DNA of 64,000 bases from Methanomicrobium mobile BP (GCF_000711215.1 NZ_JOMF01000005.1:248001-312000), one strand, 5' to 3'. Numbered from the stretch's first letter, positions 33,319 to 42,987 are shown. Notes: generated by a model not told the origin, from the sequence alone. Numbers and translations: made by a program.

Positions 33319-36069
33319 TTAGAGGAATTTGGAGATCAATTCCTTTCCCGCATTGAGTGCATTGGATATCTGAGTCCTGTCGGATCCCACACCCTGTGCA
33401 AGTCCCGGTTTTCCGCCGCCTTTGCCGCCGAGGATGTTGCAGACCGTCTTTACGATCTCGCCCGCGTTTACATCCTTGTGTCCCGATGCGCAGACAACGT
33501 GAATACTGTCGCTTCCGGCACTGCCGCCTGCGACAAGACCTATGCCGCCGTCTTTGGCAAAGCCCGTCGCAATCGCCACAAGTTCCTTCGGTGTGGCGTC
33601 AACCTCGTGAACCGCGACCGTAACGCCGTTTATCTTCTCGCCCGTAAGCGATTTCATCTTAAGGTCGACAAGCTGCGACTGGAGGTTCTCTATGCTCTTC
33701 TTCTGATCTTTCCACTCGGTGAAGAACCTGTCCACGGATGATGGAAGGTTCTCGCGCTGGACACTGAGCGTATCGGCGGACTTGTCGAGGATATCCTCGG
33801 TCTTCTGCATGTATCTTATTGCAGAGAGACCTGCGGCAAACTCGACCCTTTCGATACCGTCCTGGACGTGCTCTACGCGGATGATCTTGAGCGAACCTAT
33901 CTCGCCCGTGCTGCGGCAGTGAGTACCTGCGCATGCCTGGACATCTCCGGCAACCTTGACGATGCGGATTGACTTACCCGGCGGAACTCCGCCCTGATAG
34001 AGATCAAAGCCGTATTTCTGCTCGGCTTTCGTCCTGTCCTCCCATTCCGTGGAGACGGGGAGGTTCGAGACTATGATATTGTTTGCGCAAAGCTCGATTC
34101 TGTTGAGTTCGTCCTGCGTGATATGTCTGAAATGGCGCAGGTCGATACGTGACGAATCGTAGCCCTTCTGAGCGCCTGCCTGATGAATGTGAGCACCGAG
34201 AACCTCTTTTGCCGCATGCAGAAGCACGTGGGTTGCGGTGTGGTGTCTCATCATGGTCTTGCGGTAATCTTCGTCGAGGATACCCTTGACATGAGTTCCG
34301 CGCTTTATTGTCGCGGCTCCGTCCTTGATTTTGTGAAGGATGACGTCGCCGAGTTTCATGGTGTCGACGATCTTGACCATGGAATCCGGCGATATCAGCT
34401 GACCGATATCCGCAGGCTGACCGCCGCCTTCGGGATAGAAGAGGGTCTGGTCCAGGATGATATAGTTGTCAAAGGAATCGATGACCATTGCATCGAATTC
34501 CATATCCGAGGTCTGCTCGTAATACATGCGGCGTGTTGCCGGAAGCGAGTTGATTCTCTGCCTGATCTCGGCATACGGGTCGGCTTTCTCCTCGCTCTCG
34601 GACTCTGAGTGAAGGTCGGCGACGAGGGAGTAGAAATTGTCGGGCAGATCAATCTCCGTGTTCTCCTCTTTTGCAATGTCTCTGACGGTTTCCGGCGGAA
34701 TTCCGTGGGAATCGTAGAGAGTCATGAGCTCTTTGAGCGGGATTGCCGAGTTCTGCTTCTTGTATGTGCCCGCAATCTTCTGAACAATCCTTGTTCCGCG
34801 CTGCATCGTCTGATTGTATTTCTCAATCTCGTTGGATATGATCTCGCGGATGACGGAGGGCTCCTGCTCGAAGGACTCGATGCCGATTGTCTTCATCTGA
34901 GTCTCGATAAGGTCGTAGAGTTGTGAGTCCATGCCGATTTCGTTCATCATGCGCAGAGTTCTTCTGAGGACAAGACGTGCCAGATAACCTTCCTGCGCAT
35001 TCGACGGGACGATACAGTCGCCGAGCATGTAAGCCAGACATCTTGTGTGGTCCGCGATTGCGTAGACGCGCTCGACAGGCTCCATGATTGACTGAAGTTT
35101 CTCGTAGGAGACGCCGATGTTCCTGGCGACCTCCTTTCTCATCGTGATGAGGTTTGAACCCGAGATATCCATCAGACCCGCATATTTCGCGTTCATTCCG
35201 AGAATCTTCGTAAACTCCGGCTCATCGAGGAGATGCTCGATGCCTGCCGATGCCATAAGCTGATTGACCATCTCGGGGAAGACGGCGTCGTAGATTGTCG
35301 GCGAACCCTTCGATGCCCATACGAAACGCTCCAGACCGTATCCCGTATCGACAATGTTCAAATCTATCGGATAATACGGGACTCCTTCCATATCAACCGG
35401 AGGTTTGTCGTTCTTGGTTTTGCCGTATGCCATGAAGACCAGAGTTGCGACTTCGAGACCGCCTATCATGACCTCGACACTGGGACCTGCGTTTCCGCCG
35501 CCTATCCACGGGTGTTCGAGGTATGTGACGTCGTTGAGGTTGCCGCCGATGGACTCGATGAACTTATCGCAGAGCTCCACGGTTCTGTCTTTCCAGTATA
35601 TCTGCTCGTTGTCCGAGTTGAAGGCGTGGTGCGCCATCATCTCGAATGTAGTGAGATGTCTGCCCGAGCGTCCGACCGAATCCAGATCATTCAGTCTGAT
35701 GCAGGGCTGCGATATGGTGAGCGGGTTTGCCGGCGGCGGAACGGTGCCGCTTGTGACAAAGGGCTGGAAGTTTGCTATTGATGCTATTGTCAGGTAGATG
35801 TCGTCTCTCCATCTTGCCGCTACAGGGTATCTTTTGATTCGGGTATGCCCTTCTTTTTCAAAGAAGGAGAGGTATGCCTCACGCATTTCACTGAGTGAAT
35901 GAGGCTTGAATACCGGATCACCGATAAAACTGTAAGGTACGCAGGGTGCGTCGCCGCAGACCTCACGGCTCGGATCCCTTGTCCAGAATGCCGTTCCGCA
36001 TTTCTTACAGATTTTTCTTACCAGACCCTGTGATTTGAAGTAATCAAGTTGATATTCTTCTTCAAGCAT
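33319..36069 (-). CDS. alaS: Alanyl-tRNA synthetase
   Basis: AlaRS charges tRNA-Ala and edits misactivated Ser/Gly. The 916-aa protein is the archaeal type: N-terminal KICKKCGTAFWTRDP segment, class II core with RWRDDIYLTIASIANFQPFV, editing domain with HTATHVLLHAA and the second metal site CAGTHCRSTGEIG, and the C-terminal DHHA1 region ending with a GGGKPGLAQG loop. Length fits archaeal AlaRS (about 900-920). Confidence 0.96.
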   Translation of the reverse strand: MLEEEYQLDYFKSQGLVRKICKKCGTAFWTRDPSREVCGDAPCVPYSFIGDPVFKPHSLSEMREAYLSFFEKEGHTRIKRYPVAARWRDDIYLTIASIANFQPFVTSGTVPPPANPLTISQPCIRLNDLDSVGRSGRHLTTFEMMAHHAFNSDNEQIYWKDRTVELCDKFIESIGGNLNDVTYLEHPWIGGGNAGPSVEVMIGGLEVATLVFMAYGKTKNDKPPVDMEGVPYYPIDLNIVDTGYGLERFVWASKGSPTIYDAVFPEMVNQLMASAGIEHLLDEPEFTKILGMNAKYAGLMDISGSNLITMRKEVARNIGVSYEKLQSIMEPVERVYAIADHTRCLAYMLGDCIVPSNAQEGYLARLVLRRTLRMMNEIGMDSQLYDLIETQMKTIGIESFEQEPSVIREIISNEIEKYNQTMQRGTRIVQKIAGTYKKQNSAIPLKELMTLYDSHGIPPETVRDIAKEENTEIDLPDNFYSLVADLHSESESEEKADPYAEIRQRINSLPATRRMYYEQTSDMEFDAMVIDSFDNYIILDQTLFYPEGGGQPADIGQLISPDSMVKIVDTMKLGDVILHKIKDGAATIKRGTHVKGILDEDYRKTMMRHHTATHVLLHAAKEVLGAHIHQAGAQKGYDSSRIDLRHFRHITQDELNRIELCANNIIVSNLPVSTEWEDRTKAEQKYGFDLYQGGVPPGKSIRIVKVAGDVQACAGTHCRSTGEIGSLKIIRVEHVQDGIERVEFAAGLSAIRYMQKTEDILDKSADTLSVQRENLPSSVDRFFTEWKDQKKSIENLQSQLVDLKMKSLTGEKINGVTVAVHEVDATPKELVAIATGFAKDGGIGLVAGGSAGSDSIHVVCASGHKDVNAGEIVKTVCNILGGKGGGKPGLAQGVGSDRTQISNALNAGKELISKFL

Positions 36070-36186
36070 AGGAAACCACGCTGTAATCTTAGTTACGTTA
36101 GCTTTGAAATCGTATTATAGTTTGCATTAGAAAATAGGATTTTATTCAAATTTGTTTCGTTTTTGATCGTTTTGACAAACGATTGT

Positions 36187-36621
36187 TTACTGTTTGCCGC
36201 TCTCAGACTCGGGATTGTTTTTCAGCAGTCTGTCAAGGTACCATTCGTCAATGCAGGTGTAATCGCCCGAATATTTGGCTATCCTTACGGCAAGTATATG
36301 CCAGCACTCGATCTGCCGGAATGCAAAGTCCTGGCAGGTGCAGAAGTCGTCAACCACCACGTATTCGCCGGTATTCCCTTTGACGACGAAGAAATCCAGA
36401 TACTTATAGACCCTGCCTTCTTCAACGGCGGTAAGTGCGTTATCGGCTTTTTTGCCGTAGATTGAACGGATATCCTCGCATCTCTGGGCGTCGAGTTTTA
36501 TGCGGTAGGTTACTTTTCCCGTATCCTTTCCGCAATCTTTCCCGTGATCCTTTTCCGTATGCTTTACGGTATCCTTATCCGTATTCTTTCCGGTATCCGA
36601 ATCTTTACTGCCGTCGGTCAT
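36187..36621 (-). CDS. SWIM zinc-finger protein with 12-bp repeat N-terminus
   Basis: The 144-residue product has a SWIM zinc finger at residues 94-108 (C94, C96, C106, H108; FCTCQDF...ECWH), typical of small archaeal nucleic-acid-binding Zn proteins. Its N-terminus, residues 9-36, is a four-residue repeat (DTGK, NTDK, DTVK, HTEK, DHGK, DCGK, DTGK) encoded by seven 12-bp units. The repeat part would be flexible and weakly charged. The role of archaeal SWIM proteins is unknown; some sit with recombinase genes. Confidence 0.75.
   Translation of the reverse strand: MTDGSKDSDTGKNTDKDTVKHTEKDHGKDCGKDTGKVTYRIKLDAQRCEDIRSIYGKKADNALTAVEEGRVYKYLDFFVVKGNTGEYVVVDDFCTCQDFAFRQIECWHILAVRIAKYSGDYTCIDEWYLDRLLKNNPESESGKQ
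36514..36597 (-). repeat. 12-bp tandem repeats coding the SWIM protein N-terminus
   Basis: Seven imperfect units of 12 bp on the minus strand, such as GATACCGGAAAG and GATACGGGAAAA. Each encodes x-T-x-K, so unit loss or gain keeps the reading frame. Confidence 0.65.
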
Positions 36622-36688
36622 TTTTCCTGTTTTGTCGGATTATTCTGTCGGATTCTCGGGGGATTATTGTCGTGCCCCTTATTTCCCC

Positions 36689-37435
36689 TTATATGTCGTG
36701 CCTCTGCGGTCTGTCTTCTATGAATGTCCAGCCCATCTTTTCGGCAAGTTTCTTCATGCCGATTGACTCAAGGTCATAGTGCGTCGACTCCGCAAGGATA
36801 ATGTCCTGCGATATTATGGTGTCATGCTTCAGTTCCGCGGACAAAAAGACATCCGCACCCGCTTCCTTTGCCTCTTCGATAAGTTCGGCGTCAAATCCGC
36901 TTCCTCCCACGACGGCGAGTCTGAACGTTTTTCCTTCGGACTTACCGCCTTCTGACCTGCTTTTCTCAAGTCTGCCGATATCCCCGTAGACTCTCATACT
37001 GCCGCCGAGTTTCTGCGAGATCTCCTTAAGACTCATTGTGCAGTCTCCGATGACGCCGAGCGACATATATTCGATATTTTTCAGTTCCAGGAATTCTCCG
37101 AGCGCATCGTTGATTCCGCCGCGCGCGTGGTCGAAATTCGTGTGCATGGAGTAGATATTCATCTCCGATTTGAATGCCGGCAGAAAAATATCCTTTTTCA
37201 GACCCGTTATCCTGTGAACGGCATGCCATATCGGGGGATGATGGACGACCAGTATGTCGGCGCCTGACTCCGCCGCTTTCGTGACCGTATATTTTGTGGC
37301 GTCAAGTGCGCATGCGGCACGTGTAATCTCCCTTTTCCCCTCGATCACGAGCCCTATCTTGCCGTCGTCCATATCCTCGGCGATCTCCGGCGGTGCTATG
37401 TCCTCCAATCTCCTGATAAAATCCGTTAGATCCAT
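36689..37435 (-). CDS. Nif3-like dinuclear metal protein
   Basis: The 248-aa product has the Nif3/YbgI family features: VVHHPPIWH with metal His near residue 65, MHTNFDHARGGIND with the second His, the GGSGFDAELIEEAKEAGAD loop and SAELKHDT and ESTHYDLE late in the chain. Proteins of this family form hexameric rings with two metals; GTP cyclohydrolase activity has been suggested only for some, and the true role is unknown. The ATG at 37435 is preferred, 26 nt after a TATA-like TTATATTAC on the minus strand, giving a leaderless mRNA. Confidence 0.9.
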   Translation of the reverse strand: MDLTDFIRRLEDIAPPEIAEDMDDGKIGLVIEGKREITRAACALDATKYTVTKAAESGADILVVHHPPIWHAVHRITGLKKDIFLPAFKSEMNIYSMHTNFDHARGGINDALGEFLELKNIEYMSLGVIGDCTMSLKEISQKLGGSMRVYGDIGRLEKSRSEGGKSEGKTFRLAVVGGSGFDAELIEEAKEAGADVFLSAELKHDTIISQDIILAESTHYDLESIGMKKLAEKMGWTFIEDRPQRHDI

Positions 37436-37644
37436 GATTATCCATTGGTTTGACTGTAATATAATAGTCATCCAACAGTCATCCTACACCCCCTCCGGAC
37501 GTCATTCAATATTCATTCGGTATCCGTCCCGTACCCGTCGCGGGACGCGTTTTGTGCGCGTTAAACAAATAACACTGTGATTCACAGCATTACTCACAAT
37601 CATAAAAGTTAGCTATAAATATTACAATTGTTGAATTATTTTGT

Positions 37645-39153
37645 ATGACAAAAACCATCGAAGAGATTAATGAAAAAATCCTCAATGGTTCCGCAAGGGT
37701 TGTCACGGCAGAAGAAATGCCGTCAATTGTTGCCGAACTCGGTGAGGAAGGTGCGTTAAAGGAAGTAGATGTCGTTACGACAGGTACTTTCGGAGCAATG
37801 TGTTCATCGGGTGCCTTCTTTAACTTCGGGCACGCCGATCCGCCGATCCGAATGGAGAGAGCCTGGATTAACGACGTCGAAATGTATGCAGGTCTCGCAG
37901 CCGTCGATGCATACCTTGGCGCAACCCAGGAATCCGTCACGCGCGGCATCAACTACGGCGGTGCACACGTAATCGAGGATTTAATCAGCGGCAAGACCGT
38001 TGAGATCAGGGCACAGGCAAAAGGAACGGACTGTTACCCGAGAAAGTCGATTGAGAACGAGTTGCTTCTGGAGGACTTCAACCAGGCAATCATGTGCAAC
38101 CCGAGAAACTCGTATCAGAGGTATGCGGCGGCAACGAACTCGACTGACCGCACAATCCACACATACATGGGCGCACTCCTCCCCGGATGCGGCAATGTAA
38201 GTTACTCGGGTGCGGGCTGTCTCTCGCCGTTAATCAACGATCCGAAACTGAAGTGCACGGGAAGCGGTGTTCCGATATTCCTCGGCGGCGCTCAGGGTAT
38301 GATCGTCGGACCCGGTACGCAGAACTCCCCGGGAACACTGTTCGCAACCATCATGACGACAGGAAACCTGAAGGAGATGTCGACCGATTTCGTCAGAGCC
38401 GCAGCCATGACCGGATACGGTGTAACGCTCTATCTCGGTCTCGGAGTACCCATTCCGGTTACCGACATCGACGTCGTCAGAAACACTGCCGTCCGCGATG
38501 AGGATATCAAGACAAACATCGTCGATTACGGTGTCCCGAGCAGGAACAGACCGGTCCTCGCACAGGTCAGCTATGCCGACTTAAAGAGCGGCGCAGTCGA
38601 GATAAACGGCGAAGAGGTAAGGACCTCGGCACTCTCGAGTTTCAAGAAGGCAAGAGAGGTTGCAGCCGAACTCAAGTCATGGGTTGAGAGCGGAAAGCTC
38701 ACGGTCAATCTGCCGACAAGGAAATCCGACCCGACAATCGTTGTAAAACCGATGAGAGAGTCCAAGCGCCCGCCGACGATCCGCGAGATCATGACCTCCA
38801 ATGTCGTCAGCATCAACGAGACCGAGGACATAAAGAGCGCTGCCAAGAAACTCCTGAATGCGCAGACCAACCATCTGCCGGTCGTTAACGCAGCAGGCGG
38901 CGTTGTCGGTATCGTGACGACTTACGATATCTCAAAGGCGGTTGTCAAAGAGAACCAGGACGGCAAGGTCTCGGAGATCATGTCAAAGAACGTTGTAACG
39001 ACAACACCCGACGAGGTAGTCGATATCGCGGTCATGAAACTCGAGAGGAACAAGATCAGCGCACTTCCGATTGTTGACGCCAACGGACACCTTGTCGGAC
39101 TCCTGAACGCGGTTGACTTAGGAAAGCTCGTAGGTAAGAGGTGGACCAAATGA
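37645..39153 (+). CDS. L-aspartate-semialdehyde sulfurtransferase (homocysteine biosynthesis, DUF39-CBS)
   Basis: This 502-aa protein is the methanogen homocysteine biosynthesis protein: an N-terminal DUF39 domain (residues 1-370) with a conserved cysteine in YSGAGCLSPL near residue 192, then two CBS domains (about 385-500; IMTSNVVSI and IMSKNVVTT). With the downstream ferredoxin and sulfide it converts aspartate semialdehyde to homocysteine, avoiding O-acyl-homoserine. The CBS pair probably senses adenosyl ligands. The stop overlaps the next gene by 4 nt. Confidence 0.93.
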   Translation: MTKTIEEINEKILNGSARVVTAEEMPSIVAELGEEGALKEVDVVTTGTFGAMCSSGAFFNFGHADPPIRMERAWINDVEMYAGLAAVDAYLGATQESVTRGINYGGAHVIEDLISGKTVEIRAQAKGTDCYPRKSIENELLLEDFNQAIMCNPRNSYQRYAAATNSTDRTIHTYMGALLPGCGNVSYSGAGCLSPLINDPKLKCTGSGVPIFLGGAQGMIVGPGTQNSPGTLFATIMTTGNLKEMSTDFVRAAAMTGYGVTLYLGLGVPIPVTDIDVVRNTAVRDEDIKTNIVDYGVPSRNRPVLAQVSYADLKSGAVEINGEEVRTSALSSFKKAREVAAELKSWVESGKLTVNLPTRKSDPTIVVKPMRESKRPPTIREIMTSNVVSINETEDIKSAAKKLLNAQTNHLPVVNAAGGVVGIVTTYDISKAVVKENQDGKVSEIMSKNVVTTTPDEVVDIAVMKLERNKISALPIVDANGHLVGLLNAVDLGKLVGKRWTK

Positions 39154-39536
39154 AATTACAATTAACGTTTACCAAAAAACAGGGTCGCGAGCCCGTGATT
39201 GCAAAGGTCATTCTTGCAACCGGCGCTCTCATCAATGTCGAGAAAGCATATATCGAGTCATTGTGCGGAGAAGTTCTGATTGATGTTCAGGACTCCGACG
39301 CGGAGAAAGTGTGTAGCAAATTCCGCGAACTCGGTGTGGATTACAAGAAGCTTGTCGATTCGGTCATACGTGACGAGAATGAATGTGTGGAGTGCGGTGC
39401 ATGTATAAGTATATGTCCCCAGGAAGTCTTCTACTTCGATGACGACTGGAACTTACACCTTCATACCGAGAAGTGTGTGCTCTGCGGCAAGTGTACAATA
39501 TCCTGTCCGCAGAGAGCATTGAAAGTGCGTGCTTAA
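39150..39536 (+). CDS. NIL-domain ferredoxin partner of aspartate-semialdehyde sulfurtransferase
   Basis: The 128-aa product has an N-terminal NIL domain (MKLQLTFTKK...) and two [4Fe-4S] motifs, CVECGACISICPQEV and CVLCGKCTISCPQRA. It matches the ferredoxin (MA1822 type) that works with the DUF39-CBS enzyme in methanogen homocysteine synthesis. Start is the ATG in ATGA overlapping the preceding stop, not the upstream GTG at 39141. Confidence 0.93.
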   Translation: MKLQLTFTKKQGREPVIAKVILATGALINVEKAYIESLCGEVLIDVQDSDAEKVCSKFRELGVDYKKLVDSVIRDENECVECGACISICPQEVFYFDDDWNLHLHTEKCVLCGKCTISCPQRALKVRA

Positions 39537-39568
39537 GCGTGCTTCGTGCTTTGATGTGCCTGTGTTCA

Positions 39569-39619
39569 GGTGCTTAAGGCGCTTAATGTGCTTAATGTGC
39601 TTAAGGCATCTTAAGCACC
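39569..39619. other. Long inverted repeat after the ferredoxin gene
   Basis: GGTGCTTAAG (39569-39578) and CTTAAGCACC (39610-39619) are perfect complements 31 nt apart. The gap contains two copies of CTTAATGTG, so the region also looks like a GTGCTTAA tandem array. Downstream (39690-39750) is an A-rich stretch of CAAAAA units. A stem-loop terminator or RNA-stability element is possible. Confidence 0.4.
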
Positions 39620-39810
39620 AAACTTTTCCGTGAAAGTCTAACCGTCATGTTAAAACGTGCAGGTCAAAAGTGCTTATTCAGCGTATTCGATTGGTCAGAA
39701 AAAAGCCTAACAAAAATAAAAAACAAAAAAACAAAAAACAAAAAACAAAAACCCGGTGATCTGAGGAATTTATAAATCCTCAAATCTTTACTTTTATAGT
39801 GTGTTCTTAT

Positions 39811-40560
39811 ATGATTCGTGAATATTTCAAGTATAAGACGACCATTACATCCATTCTTGCCGAGGAGCAGTCCCATATCGACGCGGCAAAAGAAGCCATG
39901 GTTGCCGCAAGACAGGATGTCGAGAAGGCGATTGCCGAAGAGCCGCTGTTCGGCGCCACTCTTACCCCCATGGACGATATTCTTCTGAAGTCCGATATCT
40001 TTGAGAGTTCCGTGACGCTGAAACGTATGATTGCGGCATCCGAGCGCTCGTTTACGGGACCCATGGCCGCGGTTGCGGGAACAATCGCATGGGCGGGGGT
40101 TGAGGCAATGCGGGATGCGGGCGCAAAGTATGCGGTTATCGACAACGGCGGCGACATCGCGTATATTGCCGACCGCCCCGTAAGAATCGGGCTTTTTGCG
40201 GGCAGTTCCGAGATCAGCGGCAAATACGCATTTATTCTGCCGGCGACCGACGAGATCTACGGCGTCTGCACATCTTCGGCAACGGTAGGTCCGTCCATAT
40301 CATTCGGCGTCTTCGATTCCGTGACCGTATTCTCGCCGGATGTCTCGCTTGCGGATGCCTGGGCAACGGCGGCATGCAACGAGTTTCTGCCGGTCGCCGA
40401 TCCCGATGCCGATGAGAAGAACGCGAAACTTCTCGAGCGCTTTACCCGCGGCGGTGCCGAAGGTATCTTTGCGGTCTGCGGCGGCACGGTCATAAGATCG
40501 GGAAAGATCCCCGAGATTGTCCCCGCCGCCGTTGATGAAAAACTGATCACCTTCGCATAA
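39811..40560 (+). CDS. UPF0280 (COG2122) protein, sulfide-assimilation helper
   Basis: The 249-aa product has the COG2122/UPF0280 signature (SFTGPMAAVAGTIAWAG, VIDNGGDIAY, DSVTVFSPDVSLADAWAT), related to ApbE flavin transferases. In Methanosarcina the homolog MA1715 helps homocysteine synthesis at low sulfide. It is adjacent to the sulfurtransferase and ferredoxin here, with its own TATA-like TTTATAAAT at about 39768, so the three form a functional neighbourhood. Start at 39811; the GTG at 39799 is an alternative. Confidence 0.88.
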   Translation: MIREYFKYKTTITSILAEEQSHIDAAKEAMVAARQDVEKAIAEEPLFGATLTPMDDILLKSDIFESSVTLKRMIAASERSFTGPMAAVAGTIAWAGVEAMRDAGAKYAVIDNGGDIAYIADRPVRIGLFAGSSEISGKYAFILPATDEIYGVCTSSATVGPSISFGVFDSVTVFSPDVSLADAWATAACNEFLPVADPDADEKNAKLLERFTRGGAEGIFAVCGGTVIRSGKIPEIVPAAVDEKLITFA

Positions 40561-40703
40561 ATTTCATATTTTTGCAGTTTTTGCTCTGCGAGCCTTTTTT
40601 TGTTTTGCGATTTTGTCGGAAAGCCGTGACCTGTCCTCGCTTCGTTTTTCATCGCGGGCAATCGTTTCATTACGGGAAATTGACAAATAACATATGATAT
40701 TAT

Positions 40704-41909
40704 ATGGACGCATTGCAGAAGAGGAGACTTTACGGCGCAATCACGGGTCACGCCTTAATCGATCTTTATACTCCTATTCTGCCGATAATGCTTCCCGCGC
40801 TCATATCCTCGATGGGTCTGTCGTATTTCCTTGCGGGGCTCATCGTAACCGTATTCAATGTCGTATCCTCGGTAACGCAGCCTTTTGTAGGTCTTTACAG
40901 CGACAGACACGACTGGAGACCGAGCACGGCGCTCTGCGTTTTCATAGGCTCGGTGGGTATATGTCTGGTTGCGCTGACCGGCAATTATGCGGCGATAATC
41001 TGCCTTGTTACCGGCGCTGCCATAGGTCATGCCCTCTTCCATCCGACAGCGATGAATCATGTCTTCCGCGTCTGCCCGCCGCATAAACTCGGTCTGTATA
41101 ACTCGATTTTTACCACGAGCGGCAGTATAAGCTATGCGCTGGGCCCGCTGATTGCGGGTGCGATGATATCCTTCTGGGGTCTTCCGAGCATTATCTGGCT
41201 GGTTATCCCGGGAATTGTCGGTTCCGCATGGCTCTATCGCGGTGAAAGACTTGCAAGGACTCAAACGCCGGATACCGCCGTTAAGGAAACGCCGCGTGTG
41301 AAGCGCGTCAAAAAGACGGGCAGATACTGGTGGCTTCCCGCGGGTCTTGTCGTCACCATCTGCTCGCTTCGCGCATGGGGATATACGAGTATGGTGACAT
41401 ATCTCCCGACGCTCCTTATTCTCGGAAACGGCGGCTTTACAACCCTTGAAACCTCGGTAATAGTCACCGTCATGCTTCTCTGCGGCGTCGTCGGTCAGGT
41501 CGCGGGCGGCGTCCTCTCGGACAGATACGGTCGCAAAAAGATGCTTGTATTCGGTCTTGTCTCGGCATTGCCGTTCTTCTGCGCGATATTCCTCTTCACG
41601 GGTCCGCTCATGTATATCGGCATCTTCTCGTATGCGTTCTTTGCGTCGTTCTGCTACGTGACCTCGGTCACCATGACCCAGGAGCTTCTCCCCGGCAGTG
41701 TCAGTTTCGCATCGGGGCTTACGCTGGGATTTTCTATGGGTGTCGGCGGCATAGGCGCGGCGCTCACGGGCTATATGGCGGATTCGATGGGCTCGCTTAC
41801 GGACGCGATGTTCCTGATGATAATCCCCATCGCCGCCTGCCCGATTATTGCACTCTTTGTGAGATACCGCGAGGATGACGAAGAGGTCATGATTGATCTC
41901 AAGGTCTGA
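40704..41909 (+). CDS. MFS exporter, fosmidomycin-resistance type
   Basis: This 401-aa protein has 12 hydrophobic spans, the MFS motif in GLYSDRHDWR between spans 2 and 3 and the repeated GGVLSDRYGRKKM between 8 and 9, with many glycines. It resembles FsmR-type drug exporters. Substrate is not predictable. Confidence 0.85.
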   Translation: MDALQKRRLYGAITGHALIDLYTPILPIMLPALISSMGLSYFLAGLIVTVFNVVSSVTQPFVGLYSDRHDWRPSTALCVFIGSVGICLVALTGNYAAIICLVTGAAIGHALFHPTAMNHVFRVCPPHKLGLYNSIFTTSGSISYALGPLIAGAMISFWGLPSIIWLVIPGIVGSAWLYRGERLARTQTPDTAVKETPRVKRVKKTGRYWWLPAGLVVTICSLRAWGYTSMVTYLPTLLILGNGGFTTLETSVIVTVMLLCGVVGQVAGGVLSDRYGRKKMLVFGLVSALPFFCAIFLFTGPLMYIGIFSYAFFASFCYVTSVTMTQELLPGSVSFASGLTLGFSMGVGGIGAALTGYMADSMGSLTDAMFLMIIPIAACPIIALFVRYREDDEEVMIDLKV

Positions 41910-41972
41910 ACCGGACTGAAAAAGGGCGAAAAAGGGGACTGAAAAAGGAAACTGAAAAAGGGAACCGCGGAC

Positions 41973-42371
41973 TCACTGGAACAGGTTCTCTTTGATGAAT
42001 TTTTCCGAATCGGTATAGGCATTGACGCCCGTAAATCTCTTTATCTCGATGTCGCCGTCGGTGATTAAGATAACCGGTTCGGAGTTGACGACGCCGAAGT
42101 AGATCTCGGCAAGCTCGCAGTCGTCGATATGTATCCCGTAACGCAGCGAGGTTGCGGGCTCGAGCATGAGTATGTCCTGAATCAGTTCCGGCGGTTCGAA
42201 TCTGAAGTAATAGTAAAATACCTGATATGCATTGAGGAAATCCGAAACAAGAAGTTCGTTCAGGACGGCGCTGTCCTGAAGCGCAAGCAGTTCCGTCATG
42301 CGGGCCAAATCTTCATCGGCTTCGTCGAGGATGTCGTCGGCAATCTTTGCTAATGTCTCGTAATCTGTCAT
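41973..42371 (-). CDS. Acidic hypothetical protein
   Basis: The 132-residue protein is strongly acidic, with an N-terminal helix rich in D/E (ADDILDEADEDLARM), a middle aromatic YQVFYYYFRFEPPEL and a beta-rich end (AEIYFGVVNSEPVILITDGDIEI). No known motif. I do not recognise it. It is convergent with the MFS gene. Confidence 0.6.
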   Translation of the reverse strand: MTDYETLAKIADDILDEADEDLARMTELLALQDSAVLNELLVSDFLNAYQVFYYYFRFEPPELIQDILMLEPATSLRYGIHIDDCELAEIYFGVVNSEPVILITDGDIEIKRFTGVNAYTDSEKFIKENLFQ

Positions 42372-42396
42372 ATCCGTGGAACTCCCTCAGTTTTGC

Positions 42397-42495
42397 ATCC
42401 TGTAATTTCGTAATTTTGTATTTTTTAGTATTTTTGTATTTTTTCGTAATTTTGTATCTTCATAATCATCTAATTTTGTAATTTTACATTTTGTC
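42397..42495. repeat. Degenerate GTAATTTTGTA repeats
   Basis: Imperfect units of 11-15 bp based on GTAATTTTGTATTTTT fill the gap upstream of the wHTH gene. No coding potential. Confidence 0.4.
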
Positions 42496-42647
42496 TGACC
42501 GAATAATCATCTCTTACGCGCCGTGTCCGTCATATCCCTATGTTTTGCGGCGCACGCGCGGAATTTACCGAATCGGTCGGATTTAGTCCTATAAAATTTG
42601 CATTCATTCAATAAAATATATCCTGCATCCACCACAAATCTTTAAGA

Positions 42648-42971
42648 ATGCGGGATGAGGACTTAGACTGGAAGATATATCATATCCTTGTTGCCGGCGA
42701 GAAATACCCCGTCCGCGAGATAATCGATATCTGCGGCGTCGAAAAAGAGGATGTCCTGAAATCACTGACAAGGCTTGAAAAAAACTGCCTGATTGAGATA
42801 TATCAGGAAACTCAGGATGACGGAAGCCCTCTGGTCTGCGCGAGAGTTCTCTCTCTGCAGGAGACAATCTTTCGCAATCAGATCAGATGCGTTACAAACT
42901 CGGTTAACAGCCCCGTGATCGTCGAAAACGGCGTCATCAAAGAGAATCCGAATTATAAGAGATCTGCATGA
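42648..42971 (+). CDS. Small winged-helix protein
   Basis: The 107-aa product starts MRDEDLDWKIYHILVAGEKYPVREIIDICG, with a winged-helix fold: the EKEDVLKSLTRLEKNCLIEIY segment matches the recognition helix and the following wing. It ends with a short tail. It lies 16 nt before aTrm56 and likely shares its mRNA. Targets unknown. Confidence 0.7.
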   Translation: MRDEDLDWKIYHILVAGEKYPVREIIDICGVEKEDVLKSLTRLEKNCLIEIYQETQDDGSPLVCARVLSLQETIFRNQIRCVTNSVNSPVIVENGVIKENPNYKRSA

Positions 42972-42987
42972 ATAAGAGATGTGTATA

